Shown here piece by piece: positions 8,086-16,365 of a DNA stretch of 37,455 nucleotides (positions are counted from its first letter, which is position 1; the number at the start of each line of letters is the position of its first letter). The stretch covers positions 1-37,455 of the forward strand of contig JAIQEV010000038.1 in the NCBI GenBank assembly GCA_020073585.1. Direction: 5' to 3'. Position numbers and translations under genes: made by a program. The notes under the pieces are model-generated. The model searched no databases. It had not been told where the DNA came from and worked only from the letters and a program-made list of their open reading frames with translations. This DNA is from Terriglobia bacterium. GTDB taxonomy: Bacteria > Acidobacteriota > Terriglobia > Acidiferrales > UBA7541.

Positions 8086-9336
8086 TTACGGGTGTGCCTC
8101 GGGCACCGTCTGCCCGTCCAGCGAATAGCATTTGCGGATACTGCCCCCCAGCTCGCGGATGTCCGCCCCGTACACGTGGATCGAAATGGCCGTTTCGCGC
8201 GAGGGATTATCCACGGAATGGATATTCGGGCTGTTGGGATCAAAATAACTGACATCTCCCCGGCGATGATGCGTCACCCCGGAAGGAATTAACCCATACT
8301 GGCCGTCTGTCCCCCCGGCCAAAAGGTACCGCTGTTCCCGCTCTTCTCCCTGGTACACGCCCACGACCCCCCAGCAGGTATGGTCATGAATGGGGCTGGA
8401 ATGCCCCGCCTCACGCACTAACGCCAGAATCGAGAACCACCCGTCCGGGTGGCGGTACAAGAGGTACTGGCGGTACGCGTTGGTTGCCGAAGCCACCTGT
8501 TCCGCAGTGAGCAGGTTTGGATTCGCCAGCAGCCGGGGCATCTTCTCGGCTACACGGACCGGAGCCTCCATCCCTTTGCCGGCCATGACGATCTGGGCCA
8601 CCTCCTCCGCAAACTCCCGCAGAGTAATGCTCTCCCACCGCATGCCGCCGCCGAAGTGCACCTGCATCGGTCCGGGGTAGGAAAGAATTGCATTCATGAC
8701 GATCTTCCGGCCCGTCTCAATCTCTGCCGCTGAAATCCGTGCCGCCGCCTCCCCATCCCCGGCAAGGAGCGCTCCAATCAAGGCATCGTGCCCAAACGGC
8801 AACTCTTCCCCCATGCTCCAGGATGACAGTCCCAAGTGGAACAGGCGTTCCAGTTGATCATGCAGCTTTTCCAGTATGCCGGCGAGCCGGTCATTGGCAC
8901 AGGTCCGCGCCACGGTGACATGAAACAGTCGATTCGCTCGGAGCAGAGCCGCAACATGCGCTTTGCGTGAGCCCGGATGCGCTGTGCACAGGGCATTCAG
9001 CCGCTTCAGATGTTCCCCGTCCACGTGTCCGGCCGCAAGCCGGACCGCTGTGGGTTCCAGCAGTTGTCGAAGCTGGAAGATGGCTTGCACATCCCGGACG
9101 GTGACCGGAGCAATGAGATATCCTTTGCGCGGGATGGCCCGGACCCATTCCTCCTGGCAGAGCCGCAACAGCGCGGCCCGCACCGGAGCCTTGCCCAGCT
9201 TGTAGCGCCGCGCCAGCTCGGCCTCCGTCACCTCGATGCCCGGCTGCAGCGCGGCGCTTACGATGTCCCGCTTGATGCGCTCGAAGGCCACATCGCTCAG
9301 GCGCTCCCCGCCATTCGCTTTTCTATATACTGACAT
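8086..9336 (-). CDS. GntR/FCD transcription regulator fused to cysteine-dioxygenase-like cupin
   Basis: This 416-residue protein has two parts in one uninterrupted frame. Residues ~10-75 are a GntR winged helix (AFERIKRDIVSAALQPG, EAELARRYKLGKAPVRAAL, RKGYLIAPVTVRDV). Residues ~80-215 are an all-helical FCD ligand domain. Residues ~230-416 resemble the cysteine dioxygenase/COG5553 cupin group: SPIHDHTCWGVVGVYQGEE gives H317 and H319, and NIHSVDN gives H373, matching the three-histidine iron site of thiol dioxygenases. Ordinary FCD regulators stop at ~220-250 residues. The start at 9336 has AGGA upstream and overlaps an operator-like palindrome, pointing to autoregulation. It lies directly upstream of the catabolic operon on the same strand. 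Whether the cupin is a catalyst, an oxygen/thiol sensor or a ligand pocket is open. Confidence 0.85.
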   Translation of the reverse strand: MSVYRKANGGERLSDVAFERIKRDIVSAALQPGIEVTEAELARRYKLGKAPVRAALLRLCQEEWVRAIPRKGYLIAPVTVRDVQAIFQLRQLLEPTAVRLAAGHVDGEHLKRLNALCTAHPGSRKAHVAALLRANRLFHVTVARTCANDRLAGILEKLHDQLERLFHLGLSSWSMGEELPFGHDALIGALLAGDGEAAARISAAEIETGRKIVMNAILSYPGPMQVHFGGGMRWESITLREFAEEVAQIVMAGKGMEAPVRVAEKMPRLLANPNLLTAEQVASATNAYRQYLLYRHPDGWFSILALVREAGHSSPIHDHTCWGVVGVYQGEEREQRYLLAGGTDGQYGLIPSGVTHHRRGDVSYFDPNSPNIHSVDNPSRETAISIHVYGADIRELGGSIRKCYSLDGQTVPEAHP

Positions 9337-9397
9337 ATCAGTGACATCCTACTGAAAGGTTCATTGTCATAGATCTGCCGTTTCTTTCCTCTTGTCA
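9331..9397. promoter_or_regulatory. Cluster of TGTCA/TGACA half-sites at the GntR-cupin start
   Basis: TATCAGTGACA at 9336-9346 matches the TGTCAGTGACA palindrome at 8004-8014 with one change and overlaps the regulator's start codon. Additional half-sites occur at 9331-9335 (TGACA), 9365-9369 and 9393-9397 (both TGTCA). The arrangement is consistent with autorepression by the GntR-cupin protein. It could also influence the plus-strand genes that begin at 9504. Confidence 0.4.
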
Positions 9398-9503
9398 TCC
9401 CCGCGCATTTGCACTAGACTGCGCGCCGCGCTTCGGATTCCATTGTGATTCTAGTGTAAGTTGCAGCCTCGAATCCACTAAAAAGGGGGCGCAGGAAGCT
9501 GGC

Positions 9504-10234
9504 ATGTACCCACATCTCTTCTCCTATCACCGTGCCGGATCCCTTAAAGAAGCCGCCACTCTTCTGCAGGAGCTTGGGGAGGAAGCCAAGCTCATCGCGG
9601 GGGGGCAGAGCCTGATCCCGCTGATGAAGATGCGGCTGGCGCGACCGGCAGCACTGATTGACATCAACCACATTCCAGGATTGAGCGGGATCGAGCGGCA
9701 CGACGGGGAGCTGCGCCTGGGGGCGCTGGCGCGGCACGCGGACATTGAAGCGTCGAGCGTGGCCGCGGCGATACCCATCGTGCACGACTGCGCGGCGGAG
9801 TCGCCGACATTCAGGTGCGCAACATGGGCACCATCGGGGGGGCGAGCGCCGAAGCCGACCCCAGCGGGGACTGGGGCGCGGTGCTGCTGACGCTGGAGAC
9901 GCTAGTGCGCTCCTTCGGGCCGCAGGGCGAGCGCACGGTGACGCTGGGGGACAAGGAGACCTGCAAGGACGCGCGGATCGTGCTGGGCTGCGTGGGGCTG
10001 ATGGCCATACGCGCCCGGGAAGCGACCTTCAACGGCGCCAAGGGCATGGGCGAGGGCGGAGCGGCGCCGGTGCACACCATCTCCGCGGCGCTGCAGGATG
10101 CGCTGTATGCGAACGGCGTGATCATCGAAGAGTCGCACAACAACGGCGATTCCATCTACCGCGCGCTGAAACGAGCGCAAATAGGCGAATTCACCACGCT
10201 GGTTCGCGTGGAACGCAGCCGCCTCTCTCGCTAG
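9504..10234 (+). pseudogene. CoxM-like FAD subunit, frameshifted, deleted, and fused to a CoxL-like tail
   Basis: The ATG at 9504 (AGGAAG upstream) opens a clear molybdenum-hydroxylase FAD-binding subunit: MYPHLFSYHRAGSLKEAATLL, LIAGGQSLIPLMKMRLARP, IDINHIPGLSGI. At about 9795 the frame slips. The continuation VADIQVRNMGTIGGA is in the next frame and would be restored by one extra G in the GCGG/AGTC run. After GERTVTLGD at ~9950 roughly a third of CoxM is missing before KDARIVLGCVGLMAIRAREA. From ~10030 the frame changes family: NGAKGMGEGGAAPVHTISAAL is the C-terminal signature of the molybdopterin-binding large subunit (CoxL/XdhB). CoxS and most of CoxL are absent, so no functional enzyme is possible from this locus. 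Confidence 0.85.
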
Positions 10235-10242
10235 GATTCTGA

Positions 10243-10320
10243 GGCGTGCCCACGCCGCTCAACCGCGCGGTGTGGCAGTTGATCAAGGGGCTGGAGCATT
10301 CCTGGACGGATCCGGCTTAA
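10243..10320 (+). pseudogene. C-terminal remnant of ketopantoate reductase (PanE/ApbA family)
   Basis: The frame GVPTPLNRAVWQLIKGLEHS, ending in TAA at 10318-10320, is the characteristic last helix of 2-dehydropantoate 2-reductase-family proteins (GVPTPxNxxxxxLIKxLE). An in-frame stop lies just before it and no Rossmann domain is upstream, so only ~25 codons remain. PanE-like genes are sometimes encoded near molybdenum-hydroxylase clusters. This piece sits directly behind the CoxM/CoxL remnant on the same strand, suggesting serial deletions within one former operon. Confidence 0.6.
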
Positions 10321-10417
10321 GCGGGTTTTTGTGCAGCACCGGGCGGAATTTATTCCGACGTAGTCGGGAGCCCGGGATCTTACGTTCTTCACTCATCGAA
10401 GGGAGAGGCGGAAACAA

Positions 10418-11500
10418 ATGGGCATGCCATTCAAAATCGGAGTACTGCAACTGAGCATGGAGCCGCTGGACGAAACGGTGCAGATGGCGCAGGCCTGCGA
10501 CGCCGCGGGTTTCGACGTGTTCTGGCTGGCGGAGGCTTATCCGTGGTGGCGCAAGCACTCATTCGAGGCGCGTTCGTCCACGGCGGAAACGGCGATCATC
10601 GCGCGGGAGACGAAGAAGATTGCCATCGGCTGGGGCATCATCTCGCCCTACACGCGGCATCCCGTGCAGATCGCCATGGAAGCGCGGGTGCTGCAGGAGG
10701 CCGCCGGCAAGGGGCGTTTCCTGCTGGGGCTGGGCGCGTCGAAGATCTTCATGAAGGAGATCGGCGAAGGCGAAAAAGGCAAGGAGATCGGCCCGGCGAC
10801 GGTGATGCGCGAGAGCATCGAGATCATCCAGGCGCTGCTTTCCGGCAACGAAGTGAAGTACGAGGGCAAGGCCTTCCAGACCTACGCCCCGCCGATCAAG
10901 CCTGATGCGCACGTGCCGCGCTGGCCCGTGCCCATCTACGTGGCCGGCACCGGCCCGGTGATGCAGCGCCTCGCCGGCTCGCACTCCGCCGGGCTGCTTA
11001 CCGCCAGCATCACCACGCCGAAATTCGCGGCGTATTCGAAGAAGGCGATGGAGGAGGGCGCAATCGCGGCCGGCAAGGACCCCGCGAAGCTGGACCTCGG
11101 CTGCGTGGTGGTCGGCAGCATCGGCGAAAATCCGAAAACGGCGCGCGAAGGCGCGCGCGAGATGGCCGCCATGTACCTGGCCAACAAGGTGCAGAACATC
11201 CGCGGCTCGGCGGACACGCTGCTCGAGTGCGCCGGGCTGAGCATGGAGGAGATCGCTCCGATCGCCGAAGCCATGGAAAAGGGTGGGCGCAAGGCCGCCG
11301 CGAAAGCGGTGAGCGACACGATTCTCGACAAGGTCTGCCCGGTGGCCGGCACACCCGCCCAGTGCATCGAAAAGCTGGAAGAGTACCGCGCGGCGGGCTG
11401 CACGCAGATGATGCTCGAGCTGTGGGGCAAGGATCGCCCGGGCCAGGCCAAGCTCTTCGGCAAGAAAGTGCTGCCGCACTTCCGCAAGAAAAAGCGCTAG
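10418..11500 (+). CDS. Luciferase-like flavin-dependent oxidoreductase (LLM class)
   Basis: This intact 360-residue TIM-barrel protein is of the bacterial luciferase/F420-dependent methylene-H4MPT reductase superfamily. Features are the N-terminal strand KIGVLQLSMEPLDETVQMAQ, FDVFWLAEAYPWW, the core IAIGWGIISPYTRHPVQIAM, the flavin-phosphate region KGRFLLGLGAS, and the C-terminal helix VAGTPAQCIEKLEEYRAAG. The start at 10418 has a GGGAGAGGCGG ribosome site; a second ATG two codons on is also possible. Members use FMN or F420; which is used here cannot be decided. It lies downstream of the molybdenum-hydroxylase debris on the same strand and may be the surviving gene of that operon. Confidence 0.88.
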   Translation: MGMPFKIGVLQLSMEPLDETVQMAQACDAAGFDVFWLAEAYPWWRKHSFEARSSTAETAIIARETKKIAIGWGIISPYTRHPVQIAMEARVLQEAAGKGRFLLGLGASKIFMKEIGEGEKGKEIGPATVMRESIEIIQALLSGNEVKYEGKAFQTYAPPIKPDAHVPRWPVPIYVAGTGPVMQRLAGSHSAGLLTASITTPKFAAYSKKAMEEGAIAAGKDPAKLDLGCVVVGSIGENPKTAREGAREMAAMYLANKVQNIRGSADTLLECAGLSMEEIAPIAEAMEKGGRKAAAKAVSDTILDKVCPVAGTPAQCIEKLEEYRAAGCTQMMLELWGKDRPGQAKLFGKKVLPHFRKKKR

Positions 11501-11552
11501 CTCATTGTGAAAATTAAGCACAACTTGGGAACAAACACTGCCGAATACCGTG

Positions 11553-11689
11553 CAAAACCGTGATGCAAGACATAGGAAAATGCTAGACGAACCAACTACT
11601 TAGCATTTCTGCTCTTACCTTGGGCGCAGGAGGTCTCCGGTTCAAATCCGGGAGCCCCGACCACTTACTTCTTTATTTTCAATGCACTG
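11553..11689 (+). repeat. tRNA-Pro-derived att-like repeat, left copy
   Basis: The left member of a direct-repeat pair; the other is at 24421-24557. It contains a hairpin (11579-11607), an 11-nt spacer, and then 11619-11663, which reads exactly as tRNA nucleotides 32-76: anticodon loop CTTGGGC (anticodon UGG), 3' anticodon-stem arm GCAGG, variable AGGTC, T arm TCCGG-TTCAAAT-CCGGG, acceptor AGCCCCG, discriminator A and CCA. The 5' half of the tRNA is absent, so it is not a functional tRNA. A 26-nt block with one mismatch to the other copy follows (11664-11689), after which similarity stops. Identity that starts in the anticodon loop and runs to the tRNA 3' end is the classic footprint of tyrosine-integrase attachment sites. 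Confidence 0.75.
11579..11607 (+). other. Hairpin AATGCTA-N15-TAGCATT in the left repeat
   Basis: A perfect 7-bp inverted repeat with a 15-nt loop. The right copy (24447-24475) has AACGCTA/TAGCGTT, a compensatory change of one base pair with the same loop length and the same 11-nt distance to the tRNA part. Covariation indicates selection on pairing, as single-stranded DNA or RNA. Confidence 0.65.
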
Positions 11690-11745
11690 TTTCTGAACCT
11701 GCGGCGCTGGAGACCGAACTTGGGTCCAAGTATGAGCCTCCCAAC

Positions 11746-14178
11746 TCAATAGGTTACGCGGACCTGAGTTCCCTCGGCCGGATCGGGCAGGGTGAAAGTT
11801 ACGCATTGGCGCTGCTCATCGAACTTCCAGTTGGGAACGGGGCGGTCGCCAACGCGAATCTCCTTCGGCGGGCGGGGCACTCCGTAAACTTCCAGGGAGA
11901 CGGCGTCCCACCAGGGCTTGTAGCTTCCCGTGCGTGAGGAAACGGTGATGACCATCGAGCCGCTTGACGGCTGGCAGGACAATTCGAGGCGAATGAATTC
12001 GCCGTGGGTGAAGTTGTAGGTTTCGCCGTCATCCCAATAGAGAGAACCGTGGCAAGGCGCACCGGGATAGACACGCAGGGTAAGCGGCCCTTGCGGCTTT
12101 TCCCCCGTGTGTTGCACAACCGGCTGCTGCGGCACGATAGATCCACCGCGCACATAGAGTGGCACGACGTCGAGCGGTGGATCCACGAACAGTGGCTTGC
12201 TTCCGGGATATTGCGCACCCGTCCAGTAGTCGTACCAAGTGCCGGGCGGCAGGCTGATTTCATAGCCACCCAGCATCTCGGTGACTTTGGGAGCGACGAG
12301 CAAGCTGGGACCGAAGAGAAATTCCTGGTCATTCCCGTAGAGCGTTTCGGCTTCGGGAAACTCGAGGAAGAGCGGGCGCATCAGGGGAATGCCGGTGTCC
12401 GCGGCCTCCTGCGTGGCGGTGTAGATGTACGGGAGCAATTCGTAGCGCAGCTCGATGTAGCGCTTGCGGATGGCCTCGTGCTGCGGGCCATGGACCCAGG
12501 GCTCCTGATCGGCGCTGCCCTTCATGGTGTGGTCGCGATCAATGGGATTGAAGGAGCCGAGTTCGATCCAGCGGGTCAGCAGGTCGGGAGCGGGGCTGCC
12601 GTTGAAACCGCCGATATCATCGCCAACCAGAGCGTAGCCGGAGAGTCCCAGGCTCAAGAGGGTGGGAATGCTCAAGCGATAGTGATTCCAGGTGCTGGAG
12701 TTGTCCCCGGTCCAGGTGGCGGCGTAACGCTGCGCGCCGGCATAGGCCGCGCGCGTGAGAACGAAGGGCCGGACATTGGGGCGAAGCTTTTGCAGGCCTT
12801 CGAAGGTGGCGCGGGCGTTCTGCATACCGAATACATTGTGGATGGCGCGATGATCGAGCGCAGCGCCGCCGTCGAGGCGATGGATGACGTCGAGGGGCAT
12901 GGTCTTGTCGGCGCGCTGGAAAATGGCGGGCTCGTTCATGTCGTTCCAGAAGCCGGCGATGCCCATCCGGGCGAAATCCGTGTAGAGGGCGCCCCACCAG
13001 GCGCGCGTGGCGCTGCGCGTGAAGTCCGGGAAGACGCTCTCGCCGGGCCAGACCGCGCCGACGTACACGCTGCCGCCGGGATTCTTGACGAAGTGATCGC
13101 CGGCCAGGCCCGAATCGTAGGGAGGGTAACCGGATTCTTTCTTGATATGCAGGTCGGTGATGGCGATGGTATGAATGCCCTGCCGGGAGAGGTCGCGAAT
13201 CATGCCCTCGAAATCGGGGAAACCCTTGCGGTCGATCGTGAAGGGCCGGTTGCCGTCCTGATAGTCGATATCGAGATAGATGGCGTCGAGGGGGATTTTC
13301 TTTTCGCGGAAGGTGCGGGCGATCTCGCGGACGCGCGATTCCGGATAATAGCTGTAGCGGCTCTGCTGGAAGCCGAGAGCCCAGCGCGGAGGCATCGGAG
13401 TGCGCCCGACCAGCGCGGAAAACTCCTGGAGCACTTGTTTCGGCTGCGGGCCGTAGAAAAAATAGTAGTTCAATTCCCCGCCCTCGGAGCCAAAGGAATA
13501 GAGCGTGGAAGACTCCTTGCCGAAATCGAAACTGCTGCGATAGGTATTGTCGAAGAAGATGCCATAGGCCGCGCCGTGACGCAGCCCCAGGAAGAAAGGA
13601 AGAGTCTTGTAGAGGGGATCCGTGGACTCCTGCCAGCCGAAGGCGTCGGTATTCCACATAGTGAAGGACTGGTTGCGGCGATTGAATGCGCCCGCCTTGT
13701 CGCCCAGGCCGAAATAAAATTCCTCGAGGGGCATCTCTTTCCAGACACGCACCTCCGCATCTTCCCAGGCCATGCCTCGCGCGGGTGCATCCTGTTCGAT
13801 CACGTTGCCGTGGAGATCGAGAAAAGAGAGCCGCAAAGGAGACTTGGTGATGCGGACCTGCAGGCGGGCGGTGGACAGCACAATTGCATCGCGCGTCTGG
13901 CGGATCTCCACTTGGGGAGCCGCGCCGGCGCGCGGCACGACCGCCCAGGAGAAATCATCCAGAAAGCTGCCCAGGGGCGCGAGACGCACGCGAATGACGG
14001 AATCGGTAACCGCCAGCACGCGCAGGGAGGCCTGGCCAGCCCGCACTTCGACGCCGTTTTTCATCTCCCGAACCTGCGTAACATTGCCGACATGCCGCCA
14101 ATCGGCGAAGGAAGCGCGCACAGGTCCAAAGGCCAGCAACAAAGACGCGCACAGCAGAGAGCGGATCAGTCCCTTCAT
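11746..14178 (-). CDS. GH31 alpha-glucosidase, secreted
   Basis: This 810-residue glycoside hydrolase family 31 enzyme releases glucose from the non-reducing ends of alpha-glucans. It has a signal peptide (MKGLIRSLLCASLLLAFGPVRAS), an N-terminal galactose-mutarotase-like beta sandwich, a TIM barrel, and C-terminal beta domains. Nucleophile D413 is in GFWNDMNEP, and acid/base D492 is in TWTGDNSSTWNH, followed by the family pattern GLSGYALVGDDIGGF. The start at 14178 is chosen for the signal peptide, with GGCGGGG upstream; an in-frame ATG at 14250 would bury it. It is the last gene of the starch module, 56 bp before the left tRNA-derived repeat. It probably acts in the periplasm on oligosaccharides made by the two GH13 enzymes. 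Confidence 0.92.
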   Translation of the reverse strand: MKGLIRSLLCASLLLAFGPVRASFADWRHVGNVTQVREMKNGVEVRAGQASLRVLAVTDSVIRVRLAPLGSFLDDFSWAVVPRAGAAPQVEIRQTRDAIVLSTARLQVRITKSPLRLSFLDLHGNVIEQDAPARGMAWEDAEVRVWKEMPLEEFYFGLGDKAGAFNRRNQSFTMWNTDAFGWQESTDPLYKTLPFFLGLRHGAAYGIFFDNTYRSSFDFGKESSTLYSFGSEGGELNYYFFYGPQPKQVLQEFSALVGRTPMPPRWALGFQQSRYSYYPESRVREIARTFREKKIPLDAIYLDIDYQDGNRPFTIDRKGFPDFEGMIRDLSRQGIHTIAITDLHIKKESGYPPYDSGLAGDHFVKNPGGSVYVGAVWPGESVFPDFTRSATRAWWGALYTDFARMGIAGFWNDMNEPAIFQRADKTMPLDVIHRLDGGAALDHRAIHNVFGMQNARATFEGLQKLRPNVRPFVLTRAAYAGAQRYAATWTGDNSSTWNHYRLSIPTLLSLGLSGYALVGDDIGGFNGSPAPDLLTRWIELGSFNPIDRDHTMKGSADQEPWVHGPQHEAIRKRYIELRYELLPYIYTATQEAADTGIPLMRPLFLEFPEAETLYGNDQEFLFGPSLLVAPKVTEMLGGYEISLPPGTWYDYWTGAQYPGSKPLFVDPPLDVVPLYVRGGSIVPQQPVVQHTGEKPQGPLTLRVYPGAPCHGSLYWDDGETYNFTHGEFIRLELSCQPSSGSMVITVSSRTGSYKPWWDAVSLEVYGVPRPPKEIRVGDRPVPNWKFDEQRQCVTFTLPDPAEGTQVRVTY

Positions 14179-14280
14179 GTGATGCCCCGCCTTTCCGGAG
14201 TCTTCCAACGACGGATTGCCAGCCATGGTAACGAAGGAACGCATCTGCATCCTTCCTCCCGGTCCAGATGCGCCGGAGGC

Positions 14281-16215
14281 CTATTTCGCGACGTACACGG
14301 CGACGCTCTTCGCCGCGATCCGGGCTTCCGCTTGTCCGTGCTGTACGGAGCCGGGCTCGGCAGAGAGCACCGCGGAAAGCGAATGTATCCCGCGAAGCGG
14401 GGTATCTTCAAGCGGAACGCTGATAGTGCGCGGGTGATCCGAAGTGTTGGCAATGATCAGCAGGCTCTCCTCCGCGCATTCGCGGGCAAAGGTGTATACG
14501 CCGGCGTCCACAGCCAGATGCCACTGTCGCCCACGGCGCAGCGCCACATGCTCCCGCCGCAGCCGCAGCAGCGCCTGGACGTACGCGAAGAGCTCCTCCT
14601 CGGCCGGCGTGCGCCCTGCCGCGGCAAACGCGCTCCGCGGGTCCTGCGCCCAACCCCCGGGGAAATCGCGGCGGTTGTCCGGATCGTCTCCTCCCGGCAT
14701 GCCGATCTCGTCGCCGTAGTAGAGCTGAGGAATCCCGCGCATGGTCAGGAGCAGCCCGTAGGCAAGCTTCAGGATGGCGGGGGAGCTGCCTGGCTCGCTC
14801 GCAAAACGCTTTACGTCATGATTCGAGAAAAACGTCACCAGTCGCTCGGGATGGGGATAGAGCGCATCCTGGCGCAGCACCCCGGCCAGACGCCCCACGG
14901 GCGCGCCGCGCAAAAGCACGTCGCGCAGCGCAAAGCGCAGGGGATAATCGAAGAGCGTCGAGAGTCCCGAATCAATCCCGTCGTAGCGCGTCTGCCCGCC
15001 GGCGAAAAACGACGTCACACTGGCATCCGGATGAAACACTTCCCCAATCGTGGTCAGCGAGGGATAGATCTGGTGCAGCCCCGCATGCCACTCCGCCCAC
15101 GAGCGCCGCGAACTGTAGGGAAAGGTATCCAGGCGCAGGCCGTCTAACCCGGACGTCTCCACCCACCAGATATTGTTCTGCAGCAGGTATTGCCCCACGA
15201 GCGGATTGTCGGTGTTCAGGTCTGGCAGAATTCCCACGAACCAGCCCTCCACCAGATTCCGCCACAGGCGCGGCGGCGCGTGAGGGTCCGCCAGCGCTTC
15301 GAACAGATCGTTGCTGACCGGCTGATTCGCGGGCTGGCCGTAGAAATCTCCCCCGACCGCCGCCGAAGAGTTCGTGTGCCGCTCCCGCGTTCCGTGGAAC
15401 CAGTCCGCCAGCGGTGGATTTGCCACCCAGGGATGGCGCGGACCGACGTGGTTCACCACCACATCGAAGAGCACCTTCATCCCCGCGCGGTGCGCCGCGT
15501 CAACCAGCTTGCGGTACTCCTCGAGCGTTCCCAGATGTTCGTCCGTGGCATACAGGTCCACCGCCCCGTAGCCGTGATAATCCTCCGTGGCTCCGTTTTT
15601 GACCACCGGCGTCAGCCACAGCGCCGTCACGCCCAACTCCTGCAGATAGGGCAGGTGCTCGCGAATCCCGCGCAGGTCTCCTCCGTGATAGGCATGCGGA
15701 TTCGCACGGTCGCGGGAACCGGGCGCAGCGGCAGGCTCGTCATTCGCGGGGTCCCCATTCGCGAAGCGGTCCGGCATGATCAGGTAGATCACGTCGTCCG
15801 GGGAAAGCCCGGCGAATTTTCCGACCGGCGCGCTGCGCGCCGCCAGCGGCCATGCGAACTTCGCGGCCCCCGCCGGAGTCGTTACCCGGCAATCGGCCGT
15901 CCCCGCTTTTGTTCCGGGGCCGATCTTCAGCCAGACAAAGAGGTAGTTTCCGCCGGCGCCCGCCTGCGTGCGCGTCACGCGCAGGCCCGGAAGATTGCAG
16001 GCCACGCGCGCCTCTTCCAAACCATGCCCCGAGAGCAGCAGCATCACTTCCGGCGTCAGCCCCACCCACCAGTTTGGCGGATCGAGCTTGGACACGCGCG
16101 GTGTGCCTTGGGCGTGTGCGGCAAACGGCGCACTCAATATGCACAGGAGCAGGAGCCCAATGCACTGCCACCTGTGAAGCTTGCGCAGATGGAGTGTTTG
16201 GATCTCTTGTTTCAT
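14281..16215 (-). CDS. GH13 cyclomaltodextrinase/neopullulanase-like amylase, secreted
   Basis: This 644-residue protein has a signal peptide ending AAHAQ, an N-terminal Ig-like cyclomaltodextrinase domain (residues ~40-125, KLDPPNWWVGLTPEVMLLLSG), a GH13 catalytic barrel starting DDVIYLIMPDRFANGD, and a C-terminal beta domain. The four GH13 regions are visible: DVVVNHVG, GLRLDTF with nucleophile D363, IGEVFH with acid/base E392, and FFSNHD with D467. The DRFANGDPANDE calcium-type loop is intact. Such enzymes open cyclodextrins and cut maltodextrins or pullulan, so it fits downstream of the cyclodextrin-forming-type enzyme. The start at 16215 has GGAGAC upstream. Confidence 0.92.
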   Translation of the reverse strand: MKQEIQTLHLRKLHRWQCIGLLLLCILSAPFAAHAQGTPRVSKLDPPNWWVGLTPEVMLLLSGHGLEEARVACNLPGLRVTRTQAGAGGNYLFVWLKIGPGTKAGTADCRVTTPAGAAKFAWPLAARSAPVGKFAGLSPDDVIYLIMPDRFANGDPANDEPAAAPGSRDRANPHAYHGGDLRGIREHLPYLQELGVTALWLTPVVKNGATEDYHGYGAVDLYATDEHLGTLEEYRKLVDAAHRAGMKVLFDVVVNHVGPRHPWVANPPLADWFHGTRERHTNSSAAVGGDFYGQPANQPVSNDLFEALADPHAPPRLWRNLVEGWFVGILPDLNTDNPLVGQYLLQNNIWWVETSGLDGLRLDTFPYSSRRSWAEWHAGLHQIYPSLTTIGEVFHPDASVTSFFAGGQTRYDGIDSGLSTLFDYPLRFALRDVLLRGAPVGRLAGVLRQDALYPHPERLVTFFSNHDVKRFASEPGSSPAILKLAYGLLLTMRGIPQLYYGDEIGMPGGDDPDNRRDFPGGWAQDPRSAFAAAGRTPAEEELFAYVQALLRLRREHVALRRGRQWHLAVDAGVYTFARECAEESLLIIANTSDHPRTISVPLEDTPLRGIHSLSAVLSAEPGSVQHGQAEARIAAKSVAVYVAK

Positions 16216-16365
16216 TGATCAGTCTCCACGCCCGGGGGTACGGTACTCGGCGCGTCCCCTCACCAGGAACGCGCCGAAGCCGGCCTGGAACGTGGGCTCA
16301 AGATGTTCACGAACCCCGCTCTGGCCCCTGGATGGTGCGCATCACGCCGTGCGGCGCCGTGTTTC

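Noticed and set aside
10272-10454. Short plus-strand frame between the remnants and the LLM gene
   Set aside because: It runs out of frame through the recognisable PanE tail and into the LLM ribosome site, with no ribosome site of its own.
11619-11663. A functional tRNA-Pro gene
   Set aside because: Nucleotides 32-76 are perfect, but no 5' acceptor, D arm or full anticodon stem lies upstream, and the preceding bases form an unrelated hairpin. The same holds for 24487-24531.
12004-15147. A 1047-codon open frame on the plus strand
   Set aside because: It runs antisense through the GH31 and GH13 genes, whose catalytic motifs are intact on the minus strand. The predicted protein is Arg/Ala/Gly-rich with no family features, as expected for a high-GC shadow.
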